Below are positions 26,441 through 34,642 of a DNA stretch of 64,000 bases, piece after piece. The notes under the pieces were generated by a model that did not search any database, was not told the DNA's origin, and worked only from the letters and a program-made list of their open reading frames with translations. Within the stretch, counting starts at the first letter, position 1, and the number at the start of each line of letters is the position of its first letter. This DNA comes from Agromyces protaetiae (GTDB lineage Bacteria; Actinomycetota; Actinomycetes; Actinomycetales; Microbacteriaceae): contig NZ_CP133018.1 of assembly GCF_030866785.1 (NCBI RefSeq), positions 2,914,001 through 2,978,000 of the forward strand, written 5' to 3'. A program made the position numbers and the translations under genes.

Positions 26441-27762
26441 CCGAGCGCTACCTGGGCACGCCCGCCGCACCCGCGGCGCCCGAGCCAGGCCTGACCGGCC
26501 CGATCCCCGGGCATCTGCCCGAGCGGCTCGCGATCAGCCTGTGGGACTTCTCGTGGTACACGCGTGCCGGCGCCGGCGAGCCGTACGAGCACCTCGACCG
26601 TGCCATGGCCGAGACCGTCGACCGCGGCTACAACGCGATCCGCATCTGCGCCGCGCCGCTGCTCGTCGCGGGCGGGCTGCAGGTCGACGGCGCACGCCTC
26701 GACGACCTGGCCGCCGATCTGCCGATCGAGGGGCTCGGCGCGGCCACCACCGGCGGCTACTATGGCGAGCGCACGCGCTGGTACGACACGCCGGGCGGCT
26801 ATTCGATCGACGTGCGCTCGCGCCTCTTCGAGCTCGTCGAGACCGCGAAGCGGCACGGCGTCGTCGTGATCCTCGCGAGCTGGGAGTACCAGCAGTCGCC
26901 CTCGTTCGCGGGCGACGAGCGCTGGTTCCGGGCGATCGACCAGGTGCCACTCGCCGACCGGTACCGCGTGCTCGCCGAGGCCTTCGACCGCATCCTCGCC
27001 GAGCTCGAGGCATCCGGACTCGCCGACGCGATCGCGTTCACCGAACTGCACAACGAGGTCGACTTCTCGATCCTGCCGCCAGTGCAGGAGGGCGGCGAAG
27101 CCGCCATCGAGTGGCTGCGGTCGAGGCATCCGAACCAGCTCGTGACCGCGAGCTACGGCAAGCCGCCGCACCTGGCCATGCACCGGCTCTCCCCCGCGCT
27201 GGGCGTGGCGCAGTTCCATGTGTACAGCTACGGCGTGCTCGACGCCCTGCAGCGGCGCATCGACATCCGGTCCGAGGGCACCGAGGGCTTCCCGAACGCC
27301 GAGCTGCGCGCGCTGCTGCGCCCGGACGCGCCGAGCTTCGCCGAGTACGGCCGGCCCGCGCCGTGGAAGCTCGAGGCCACCGTGATCACCGACCAGATGA
27401 TCTACGGCTACGACCAGCTCGACGCGGACGCGTGGGACACCTGGCTGTACGACCACTACGGCGAATACCGCGAGGTGATGCTGCGCGAGATCGAGTCGCG
27501 CGTGATCGCGATCGCCGAGTGGGCGAGGTGGCGCGGCGTGCCCGCGGTCGTGGGCGAGGGCTGGGTCGGCTACACGCCGCTGCACGGCACGTTCGAGGAG
27601 GGCCCGGTCGGCCGCGCGCTCGCCGAGCACGGCGTGCGCACCGCGCTCGAGCACGGCGTCTGGGGCGTGGTCGCGTGCTCCAACGCGGCTCCGCATCACC
27701 CCATGTGGGCGGATGCCACGTGGCAGCGCCGCGTCAACGCGCTGGTGACCGGCGCCGCCTGA
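26437..27762 (+). CDS. Cellulase-like glycoside hydrolase
   Basis: A 441-aa cytosolic protein without a signal peptide, resembling the sugar-binding cellulase-like family of clan GH-A barrels. The barrel begins LAISLWDFSWYTRAGAG. FTELHNEV (about residues 197-204) carries the likely acid/base Glu, and VVGEGWVGYTPLHG (about 369-382) the likely nucleophile Glu. Translationally coupled to the DUF5107 gene through ATGA, implying they act on the same intracellular oligosaccharide. Substrate not predictable from sequence. Confidence 0.8.
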   Translation: MTERYLGTPAAPAAPEPGLTGPIPGHLPERLAISLWDFSWYTRAGAGEPYEHLDRAMAETVDRGYNAIRICAAPLLVAGGLQVDGARLDDLAADLPIEGLGAATTGGYYGERTRWYDTPGGYSIDVRSRLFELVETAKRHGVVVILASWEYQQSPSFAGDERWFRAIDQVPLADRYRVLAEAFDRILAELEASGLADAIAFTELHNEVDFSILPPVQEGGEAAIEWLRSRHPNQLVTASYGKPPHLAMHRLSPALGVAQFHVYSYGVLDALQRRIDIRSEGTEGFPNAELRALLRPDAPSFAEYGRPAPWKLEATVITDQMIYGYDQLDADAWDTWLYDHYGEYREVMLREIESRVIAIAEWARWRGVPAVVGEGWVGYTPLHGTFEEGPVGRALAEHGVRTALEHGVWGVVACSNAAPHHPMWADATWQRRVNALVTGAA

Positions 27763-27832
27763 CCCACCGAGGCGACACGCGACGCTCGACCCCTGGACGA
27801 CCGTCCTGACAGACCCCTCCCATGCGAGCATC

Positions 27833-27850
27833 CCTCACGATACGATGAGG
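27833..27850. promoter_or_regulatory. Dyad overlapping the lacI-type gene's -10 box
   Basis: CCTCACGATACGATGAGG has matching CCTCA/TGAGG arms around TACGAT, a good -10 hexamer (27841-27846) about 40 bp before the regulator's start. The position fits an autoregulatory operator. Confidence 0.35.
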
Positions 27851-27888
27851 CGCCCCGTACCGATGCAGTCGCGTGCCCAGGAGGACCC

Positions 27889-28920
27889 ATGTCCGAGTCC
27901 AGCCCCACCGCCCCGGCGACCCTTCACGATGTGGCCCGTGAGGCGGGAGTCTCGCTCGCGACGGCCTCGCGCTCGCTGAACGGCAGCACGCGGCGCGTCA
28001 ACGACGACTACCGCCAGCGGGTCATCGAGGCGGCGGCACGGCTCAGATACACCCCGAACCTCTCCGCGCAGGCCGTCGCGCGCGGCACCACGACGACGGT
28101 GGCCCTGGTGGTCGCCGACCTCACCGACCCCTACTTCTCCTCGATCGCGTCGGGCGTCATCGCCGAAGCCGATCGAGAGCGATTGATCGTGACCATGGCC
28201 GCCACCGAACGCGATCCCGAACGCGAGCTCGACCTCGTACGACGTCTGCGCGGCCAGCGTCCGCGGGTGATCGTGCTGGCGGGCTCGCGGCCAGAGGTCG
28301 ACGAGACCGGCGCCGCCCTGGCCGCCGAGCTCGCCGCCTACGAGGACGCGGGCGGCCGCGTCGTGCTCATCAGCCGCAACGAGCTCGGCTTCCGCACCGT
28401 GCGACTCGGCAACCGGGCGGGCGCAGAGGCGCTCGCCCGAGAGCTGCTCGGGCTCGGCTACCGGCGGTTCGCGGCCATCACCGGCGCCGACGACCTGCGC
28501 ACGACGAGCGATCGGCTCGACGGGTTCCGTGCCGGGATCACGGCCGGCGGCGGCCGGCTCGATGATGCCGACGTCATGCGTGCCGCACTCACGCGAGACG
28601 GCGGGTACGCCGGCACTCGCGAGCTGATCGAGCGCGGCCTCGACGGTGTCGAGCTGGTGTTCGCTGCGACCGACGTGATGGCCATCGGCGCACTGTCGGC
28701 CATCCGCGACGCCGGGCTGGCACCGGGTCGCGATCTCGCGGTCGCAGGCTTCGACGACATCGCCACGGCTCGCGACGTCAGCCCGTCGCTCACGACGGTG
28801 CACCTCCCGCTCGATGAGATCGGCTGCCGCGCGCTCCGCCTCGCCCTCGACGAGGCCGGTGGCGACGCCTCGATCGAACCCCTGGTCGTCCTCCGCGATT
28901 CCACCCCGCGGCGCGACTGA
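27889..28920 (+). CDS. LacI-family transcriptional regulator
   Basis: A 343-aa repressor of standard size. The ATG follows AGGAGG by 5 nt. Residues 8-60 are the LacI DNA-binding headpiece (ATLHDVAREAGVSLATASRS, then the hinge PNLSAQAVARG). The rest is a periplasmic-binding-protein-like sensor: VALVVADLTDPYFSSIASG, VELVFAATDVMAIGAL and AVAGFDDIATARDVSPSLTT. It follows the cellulase-like gene and probably responds to a sugar. Candidate targets are its own promoter and the GH42/importer divergent region; both are inference. Confidence 0.93.
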   Translation: MSESSPTAPATLHDVAREAGVSLATASRSLNGSTRRVNDDYRQRVIEAAARLRYTPNLSAQAVARGTTTTVALVVADLTDPYFSSIASGVIAEADRERLIVTMAATERDPERELDLVRRLRGQRPRVIVLAGSRPEVDETGAALAAELAAYEDAGGRVVLISRNELGFRTVRLGNRAGAEALARELLGLGYRRFAAITGADDLRTTSDRLDGFRAGITAGGGRLDDADVMRAALTRDGGYAGTRELIERGLDGVELVFAATDVMAIGALSAIRDAGLAPGRDLAVAGFDDIATARDVSPSLTTVHLPLDEIGCRALRLALDEAGGDASIEPLVVLRDSTPRRD

Positions 28921-28963
28921 CCTCCGTTCCTGGGCCGCTACTCCGGGCCGCTACTCCGGGCCG

Positions 28964-29809
28964 CTATTCCGAGACGCGGGTGGGCGCGGCGGCTCGGCGG
29001 CGTTCCTCCATAATGCCGACGAACACGCCGTACACGCCGGCCGACGCGACGATGCCGATGACGAAGGCCCAGGCCGCCGGCCGGTCCCACGCGACGTCTC
29101 CGCTCCGGATGACGAGGCCGAACAGCATGGCGGCGAGACTCACGAGCTGTGCCTGGAACACCCATCGGAACGACGACCAACGACGGTCGCGGAGCATCCA
29201 GATGTTCACGAAGCCCGGCAGCGTCAGCACCGCGCCGACGACCCGCGCGGTGAGCGGAGTCACCTCCCAGCCCCAGGTGCCGATCAGCATCAGGGGCATG
29301 CTGAACAGCACGAGCCCGGTGACCGCGGCCGCGCCGCCGACGAGGGCGAGCGATACACGCCACGGTGCGGGGATCTCGACGTCCCCCGGCTCCATCGTGC
29401 GCGGGTCGTGCCGGACGTTGAGGATGAGCGCGAGCAGCGTGAGCGGCGGCGTGAGCACATACAGGGTCGCCCAGGTCACGAACGACGGATGCCCCGGGTG
29501 GAAGCGGTCCCAGTGCAGCGCCGTCGCGGTGCCGAGGAGCGTCGCGAACACGACGACCGCAGGGAACCCCCATGCGACACGATGCCAGGCACGCTGCCGG
29601 ACGACCTGGATGAAGAACCAGATCCCGCCCGCGTAGGCCGATCCCAGAAGGGTCGCCGTGAGCGGCGGCAGGATGGTCCACGCGAAATGGGTCTCGGTCT
29701 CCCCCGGCAGCCCGAGCAGCAGCACCGCCGCGACGACGAGGAAGGGCAGGATGAGCGCGCCCACGACGCGCGTGAACGGGAGGACCCGATCGTCCCGCGC
29801 GGCGGTCAT
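28964..29809 (-). CDS. Multi-pass membrane protein, unknown function
   Basis: A 281-aa protein with about eight hydrophobic segments (near residues 15-33, 43-66, 80-98, 110-130, 153-175, 188-205, 218-237 and 248-268) and short charged ends. I do not recognise a family. Its ATG overlaps the stop of the upstream DUF4062/STAND gene (ATGA), so it is almost certainly co-expressed with it, and its function is best considered together with that protein. Three copies of a 13-bp GGGCCGCTACTCC-like unit lie at the 3' end, between it and the convergent LacI-type gene. Confidence 0.75.
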   Translation of the reverse strand: MTAARDDRVLPFTRVVGALILPFLVVAAVLLLGLPGETETHFAWTILPPLTATLLGSAYAGGIWFFIQVVRQRAWHRVAWGFPAVVVFATLLGTATALHWDRFHPGHPSFVTWATLYVLTPPLTLLALILNVRHDPRTMEPGDVEIPAPWRVSLALVGGAAAVTGLVLFSMPLMLIGTWGWEVTPLTARVVGAVLTLPGFVNIWMLRDRRWSSFRWVFQAQLVSLAAMLFGLVIRSGDVAWDRPAAWAFVIGIVASAGVYGVFVGIMEERRRAAAPTRVSE

Positions 29810-32607
29810 GTGGGCTCCCCCACGATGCCCCGCCTCGCCTCGGGAGGCGGCTTCGCCGGGACGCCCGGCCCGGAGTCATCGGGCACCGAGGCATCCGGCA
29901 CCGAGGCATCCGGCCCCGCAACCCTCGTCGCCGAGGCATCCGCCACCGAGGCATCCGCCACCGAGGCATCCGGCCCCGCAACCCTCGTCGCCGCGGCATC
30001 CGCCACCGAGGCATCCGTCGCCGCCAACGCGACCGCCTCGGCGACGCGCAACCCGCGGCCGGTGCGCCGGCCCGCCGCGAACTCGCCCGCGAGCGGCCCC
30101 GCCGTGAATGGCTCGACGAAGGGCCCGAAGAAGCTGAACGAGGGCGCGTTGTAGAGACCCGTGCGCTCGCGCAGCACCTCGGCCGCGCCGAGCAGCTCGC
30201 CCGAGCGGCGTGCGTCGCCGCGTGCGGCGGCGACCGCGACGAGCCCCTCGAGTCCGTACGCGACACCCTCGTCGTGGCCGAGCCCGTGCGACAGCGCGAG
30301 ACTCCGCGAGAACTGCGCAGCCGCCTGCCCGACCGCTCCCTGCAGGATCTCCGCCCAGCCGCGGTGGTGCATGGCGATGGCGGCACCCAGCTCATCGCCC
30401 TGCGTCGTCGCGACCCGGAGGCTCGCATCGAAGTACCCCTGCGCCGCGGCGAGCTGCTGCTGCACGAGCGCGATCCGGCCCATCGTGACGAGCGCCATGG
30501 CCTCACCCCAGTGGTCGCCGGCCTCGCGGAACCGGTTCAGCGCGGTCTCGAGCGCGACCCCGGCGCGCTGGGCGTCGGGGCGCTCGGCGCCGAGCAGCGC
30601 GAGCCCGAGGGAGATGAGCGCGAGCGCCTCACCCGACCGGTCGCCCGCGCGGTGGAACCGTTCGGCGCTCTCCTCGAGCCCGGGCACGACCCAGTCGTTC
30701 GGGTTCTGCCAGAACCCGATCGCACGCGTGAAGTAGAGCGCCGTCGCACGTGTGAGATCGTCGAGGTCGCCGTCGGCGTCGAGCAGCTCGGTCATCCAGG
30801 CGTGGACGGCGCCGAGATGCCCGTCGACCCACCAGTACACGTAGAGGGTCCACGCGAAATGCGCGGCGAGCTCCGACTGTCCGGTGTCGAGCAGATGCCG
30901 CATCGCGGCACGCAGGTCGTCGGCCTCCTCCGAGAGCCGCGCGACCCAGGCGTGCTGCCGCGGCCCCTCGAGCTCGGCCTCGGCCTGCTCGCCGAGCGCG
31001 ACGTACCAGCGCGCGTGCACATCACGGAGCTCACGCGCATCGGCGCGGCCGTCGAGCTGCTCGCGGGCGTACTCGCGCACGGTCGCGAGCATCGTGAACA
31101 CCGCCCGGTCGCCGTGCTCCTGCTGATGCACGAGGCTCCCGTCGACGAGGGCCGCGAGGTCGTCGAGGAGATCGCCGTCGGCGATGCCGGCCGCGACCGC
31201 CTCGACCGCTTCGAGCGGGAAGGCACCCGCGAACACGCCGAGCCGGGTGAGCAGCTCGGCCGCGGACGGTTCGAGGAGCTGCGTGCTCCACTCGATCGCG
31301 CGCCGCATGGTCCGTTGCCGTTCGGGCAGGTCGCGCGGTCCCCCGGCGAGCAGCGGCAGCCGACGGTCGAGACGGTCGAGCAGCGCCGCGGGCGTCAGCA
31401 CCCGTGCCCGCGCGGCCGCGAGCTCGATTGCGAGCGGCACCCCGTCGAGCGCGACACAGATCCGCGCGACGTCGTCGGCGTTCTCGGTCGTGAGCTCGAA
31501 GTCGGGCGTCGCCGCGCGCACGCGCTCCACGAAGAGCGCGACCGCGGGATTGCGCGCCGCTTCCCCGACGGCGGCCGCCGCGCGCTCGGGATCGGGGAGC
31601 GGCAGCGGGCCGACCTCGACCCCGTGCTCGCCGGAGACGCGCAGGAGGATGCGGCTGGTCACGAGCGCACTCACGGTCGGCACGTCCGCGAGCAGCGCGC
31701 GGAGCTCAGGTGCCGCATCGACGACCTGTTCGAAGTTGTCGAGCAGCATGAGCAGCCGACGACCGTGGAGCGCCGTCCGCAGCTTCTCGTCGAGCCCGCC
31801 GCCGCCGAGGTCGCGCACGCCGATCGCCTCGGCGACCGCTCGCGTCACGAGCGCAGGGTCGGTCACGGGCGCGAGGTCCACGAAGGCGATGCCGTCGGCG
31901 AATCGGTCGTGCATCGCGCGCGCCGCCTCGATCGCGAGCCGGCTCTTGCCGATGCCGCCGGGCCCGGTCACCGTCACGAGGCGGGCGTCGCCACCCAGCA
32001 ACCCGGTCACCGTCTCGAGCTCGTGGGCACGCCCGATGAGCGGCGTGAGCACGGCCGGCAACGTGGCTTCCGCCCGGAACCCGGCCGTCGCCTCGTCGTC
32101 CGGTTCGGCGCGCACGCCGGCGCCCGCGAGGGCGAACCGCTCGGCGAGCAGCGTCGTGAGGTCGGCGCGCACGAGCGCGGCGAGATCGTCGGGACCGCTG
32201 AACGACACGTACGACGCCCCGTCGTCGTCCCGGATGCGGTGCAACAGCTCGGCGAGCCGAGGCTCGCGCGTCGACGCCGCCTCCTTGACGTACACGAGTT
32301 TCGGCAGCTCGGGCGGCGCGAGCCGGTACTCGTCCTCGAGCCCGGAGATCTCCTCGCCCGGCGCGACCCAGCCGTACCGTTCCCCGTAGAGGCCGACGAA
32401 GATGTCGCTCTGCGCGAGGTAGGCGCGGTAGAGCTCGCGCGGCGGGTGGGGGCGCGCGCCGAGCTCGAACATGACGGGCGCGAGCCCGAGCTGCTCGATC
32501 GCGGCGCGCACGGCGCGTCGCTCAGGCGCCAGCTCCTTGAGCGTGGAGCTGACGAACACGCGGAGGCGCTGGTCGGGTGTCCTGATCGCGCCCGCGACCC
32601 GGTTCAT
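29806..32607 (-). CDS. DUF4062 + STAND NTPase + TPR-like protein
   Basis: A 933-aa protein. Residues about 14-110 are a DUF4062 domain (LRVFVSSTLKELAPERRAVR, SDIFVGLYGERYGWV), a TIR/nucleoside-binding-like fold often found at the head of STAND proteins. Residues about 190-480 are an NB-ARC-type NTPase with P-loop GPGGIGKS (about 215-222), Walker B LLMLLDNFEQV and VPLAIELAAARARVL. A winged-helix/arm region and a helical TPR-like sensor follow. The last 70 residues are a repetitive Ala/Ser/Asp/Pro tail built from the GGATGCC word. CAGACT lies 7 nt before the ATG. STAND architecture implies ligand-triggered oligomerisation; it may be a regulator or a defence sensor. Confidence 0.85.
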   Translation of the reverse strand: MNRVAGAIRTPDQRLRVFVSSTLKELAPERRAVRAAIEQLGLAPVMFELGARPHPPRELYRAYLAQSDIFVGLYGERYGWVAPGEEISGLEDEYRLAPPELPKLVYVKEAASTREPRLAELLHRIRDDDGASYVSFSGPDDLAALVRADLTTLLAERFALAGAGVRAEPDDEATAGFRAEATLPAVLTPLIGRAHELETVTGLLGGDARLVTVTGPGGIGKSRLAIEAARAMHDRFADGIAFVDLAPVTDPALVTRAVAEAIGVRDLGGGGLDEKLRTALHGRRLLMLLDNFEQVVDAAPELRALLADVPTVSALVTSRILLRVSGEHGVEVGPLPLPDPERAAAAVGEAARNPAVALFVERVRAATPDFELTTENADDVARICVALDGVPLAIELAAARARVLTPAALLDRLDRRLPLLAGGPRDLPERQRTMRRAIEWSTQLLEPSAAELLTRLGVFAGAFPLEAVEAVAAGIADGDLLDDLAALVDGSLVHQQEHGDRAVFTMLATVREYAREQLDGRADARELRDVHARWYVALGEQAEAELEGPRQHAWVARLSEEADDLRAAMRHLLDTGQSELAAHFAWTLYVYWWVDGHLGAVHAWMTELLDADGDLDDLTRATALYFTRAIGFWQNPNDWVVPGLEESAERFHRAGDRSGEALALISLGLALLGAERPDAQRAGVALETALNRFREAGDHWGEAMALVTMGRIALVQQQLAAAQGYFDASLRVATTQGDELGAAIAMHHRGWAEILQGAVGQAAAQFSRSLALSHGLGHDEGVAYGLEGLVAVAAARGDARRSGELLGAAEVLRERTGLYNAPSFSFFGPFVEPFTAGPLAGEFAAGRRTGRGLRVAEAVALAATDASVADAAATRVAGPDASVADASVADASATRVAGPDASVPDASVPDDSGPGVPAKPPPEARRGIVGEPT
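29880..30022 (-). repeat. GGATGCC-based repeats in the STAND gene's 3' end
   Basis: Ten or so copies of GAGGCATCCG-type words (complement CGGATGCCTC), spaced mostly 15-18 bp in clusters, encode the D-A-S-V-A/P-D tail. Longer 30-bp blocks with GCAACCCTCGTCGCC are themselves repeated. Likely a slippage-expanded linker. Confidence 0.8.
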
Positions 32608-32661
32608 GAGGGAAAGTCTGGTTCTCCGGCGTCCGGCTGTCCAGAGGCGGTGCGTGAGGCG

Positions 32662-32667
32662 TAGCCT
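32662..32667 (+). promoter_or_regulatory. -10-like box TAGCCT before the receiver-like/TrxR-like gene
   Basis: TAGCCT in the 104-bp divergent region; predicted transcript start about 38 nt before the ATG, leaving room for the GGAGG ribosome-binding site that is present. The divergent STAND gene has CAGACT at 32615-32620. Confidence 0.4.
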
Positions 32668-32711
32668 GGCGGCGTGCGCTGGTCGCGCACGACCGTCGAT
32701 CGGAGGCGGGC

Positions 32712-34529
32712 ATGGTCGAGGACAACACCGACGTCGCGCAGACGGCTCCGATCATCCTCGTCTCGGCCGCGGGCGAGGCCGGGCGGTCCGCGATCGCGGC
32801 CCTGCGCACGCGCTATTCGGCCGACTACGAGCTCGTCGTCGTGGGCGATCCGGCGGATGCCTCGGGGGCCGCGCCCGCGGCCGGCCAGGCCGAGCGCCCC
32901 GCCGAGGCGCTCGATGCGGTCGTTGCGGGCCCGGCCGAGGCGCTCGACGCGGTCGCTGCACGGCGCGCCGCCGCGCTGGCCGAGGCGCTCGACGCCGCCG
33001 CCGCGGCGCATCGCGCGATCGCCCTCGCGCTCGTCGACGCCGCCGCCGCGGGCGACGGCGGGAGCCTCGCGGGCATGCGCGAACGCTGGCCCGACGCTCG
33101 GCGCTCGTTGCTCATCGGCTGGGGCGGGTGGGCCGACGCCGTCACCACCCGAACACTGCTCGAGCTCGCGTCCCAGGGGCGGGTCGACGGCTACGTCGTC
33201 GCGCCCGACAGCCCGCACGACGAATCGTTCCACGCCGAGATCACGGGGTACCTCCGGGAGTGGGCGGTGGCCTCGGCCGTGCATCCGGCGAGGTTCACCG
33301 TGGTCGGCGACGACGGCGACCCCCGCGTGCACGCCGTGCGCGCGCGACTCGCCCGCCAGGGCACGCCCGCGCGGGTCATCCAGTCCGAGCAGCCCGAGGC
33401 TGAGACACTCAGGACCCTCGGCCGCCCCTCGGCAGCCGTCCTGGTCGGCACCCCCTCGGGCGACGTGCTCGCCGACCCGACCGACGCCGACCTCGCACGT
33501 GCCGCGGGCCTCACGACCGAGCTCCCCGACCACGAGGTCGAGGTCACCGTCGTCGGGGCCGGACCGGCCGGTCTCGCGGCCGCGGTCTACGCCGCGAGCG
33601 AGGGCCTCGACACCCTCGTGCTCGAGTCGGGCGCGGTCGGCGGTCAGGCCGGATCGAGCTCGTTGATCCGCAACTACCTGGGATTCCCACGCGGCGTCTC
33701 GGGCGCCGACCTGGCGCTCCGCGCCTACCGGCAGGCCTGGATGTTCGGCGCCTCCGTCGCGCACGCGCGGCACGCCACCGGCATGCGGGTCGGCACCGGC
33801 GGCTTCGAGCTCGACGTCGACGGCACCGACCGTGTGCGCACGCGCAGCGTGGTGCTCGCGACCGGCGTGAGCTATCGGCGGCTGCGCGTTCCGGCCCTTC
33901 GGGCATTCGTCGGGGCATCCGTGTTCTACGGCGCGTCCTCCGTCGAGGCGCGCGCCCAGCGCGGCCGTGACGTGCTCGTCATCGGCGGCGGCAACTCTGC
34001 CGGGCAGGCAGCGCTGCACCTCGCCCGGTTCGCACGCTCGGTCGCGCTCGTCGTGCGCGGGCCGTCGCTCGCCGAGAGCATGTCGCAGTATCTGATCGAC
34101 GAGCTCGCCGATGCCGGCGTCGGACTGCGCACCAATGCGCGGGTCGTCGATGCGCGCCCCTCGGCGGCCGGCGACCGGCTCGGCGCCGTCGTGCTCGAAC
34201 ACACCGACAGTGGCGACCGCGACGAGGTGCCGACGGACTCGCTGTTCGTCACGATCGGCGCGCGCCCGCACACCGACTGGCTGCCGCCGGAGGTGCTTCG
34301 CGATCAATGGGGTTCGGTGATCACCGGGGCCGAGGTGCTCACCGAGGGCGGGCGGCGTGCGTGGCCGCACGACCGCCCGCCGGAGCCGCTCGAGACCTCG
34401 GCGGCCGGATGCTTCGCGGTCGGCGATGTGCGCCGCGGCTCCGTGAAGCGCGTGGCCGCCGCGGTCGGCGAGGGGTCGGTGGTCGTGTCGTCGGTGCACC
34501 GGCACCTCGGGGAGCTGCAGCTCGGCTGA
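32712..34529 (+). CDS. Receiver-like / thioredoxin-reductase-like flavoprotein fusion
   Basis: A 605-aa protein. Residues 12-150 resemble a response-regulator receiver (IILVSAAGEAGRSAIAAL, ALALVDAA) interrupted by an Ala-rich insertion. Residues about 190-270 resemble a thioredoxin/glutaredoxin-like fold without cysteines. From 275 it is a thioredoxin-reductase-like FAD/NAD(P)H module: VTVVGAGPAGLAAAV, GGQAGSSSLIRNYLGFP, VLVIGGGNSAGQAA and CFAVGDVRRGSVKRVA. As in the paralogue at 18,031, the CxxC site is missing (FYGASSVEA). The two share about 60% of their length but carry different sensor heads. GGAGG precedes the ATG. Physiological electron donor and acceptor unknown. Confidence 0.87.
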   Translation: MVEDNTDVAQTAPIILVSAAGEAGRSAIAALRTRYSADYELVVVGDPADASGAAPAAGQAERPAEALDAVVAGPAEALDAVAARRAAALAEALDAAAAAHRAIALALVDAAAAGDGGSLAGMRERWPDARRSLLIGWGGWADAVTTRTLLELASQGRVDGYVVAPDSPHDESFHAEITGYLREWAVASAVHPARFTVVGDDGDPRVHAVRARLARQGTPARVIQSEQPEAETLRTLGRPSAAVLVGTPSGDVLADPTDADLARAAGLTTELPDHEVEVTVVGAGPAGLAAAVYAASEGLDTLVLESGAVGGQAGSSSLIRNYLGFPRGVSGADLALRAYRQAWMFGASVAHARHATGMRVGTGGFELDVDGTDRVRTRSVVLATGVSYRRLRVPALRAFVGASVFYGASSVEARAQRGRDVLVIGGGNSAGQAALHLARFARSVALVVRGPSLAESMSQYLIDELADAGVGLRTNARVVDARPSAAGDRLGAVVLEHTDSGDRDEVPTDSLFVTIGARPHTDWLPPEVLRDQWGSVITGAEVLTEGGRRAWPHDRPPEPLETSAAGCFAVGDVRRGSVKRVAAAVGEGSVVVSSVHRHLGELQLG

Positions 34530-34590
34530 CGGAGCTGCGGCTTTGCTGACAGAGCTGCGGCTCGGCTGACGGAGCCGCGGCTCGGCTGAC
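34511..34590 (+). repeat. Four 20-bp tandem repeats spanning a stop codon
   Basis: Units of the form GGAGCTGCGGCTCGGCTGAC, with single changes, begin in the last codons of the flavoprotein gene and continue beyond its TGA. Each unit carries GCTGA. Looks like local duplication of the gene's 3' end. Confidence 0.85.
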
Positions 34591-34642
34591 AGCCGCGGCG
34601 CCCACCCTGTCGACCCCCAGGTGCGCTCGCTACGCTGGTCCG

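Noticed and set aside
22715..26470. Long minus-strand open frame (about 1250 codons) opposite the DUF5107 gene
   Set aside because: Arg/Gly/Val/Asp-rich shadow of the coding strand; the plus-strand product has clear domains and a coupled neighbour.
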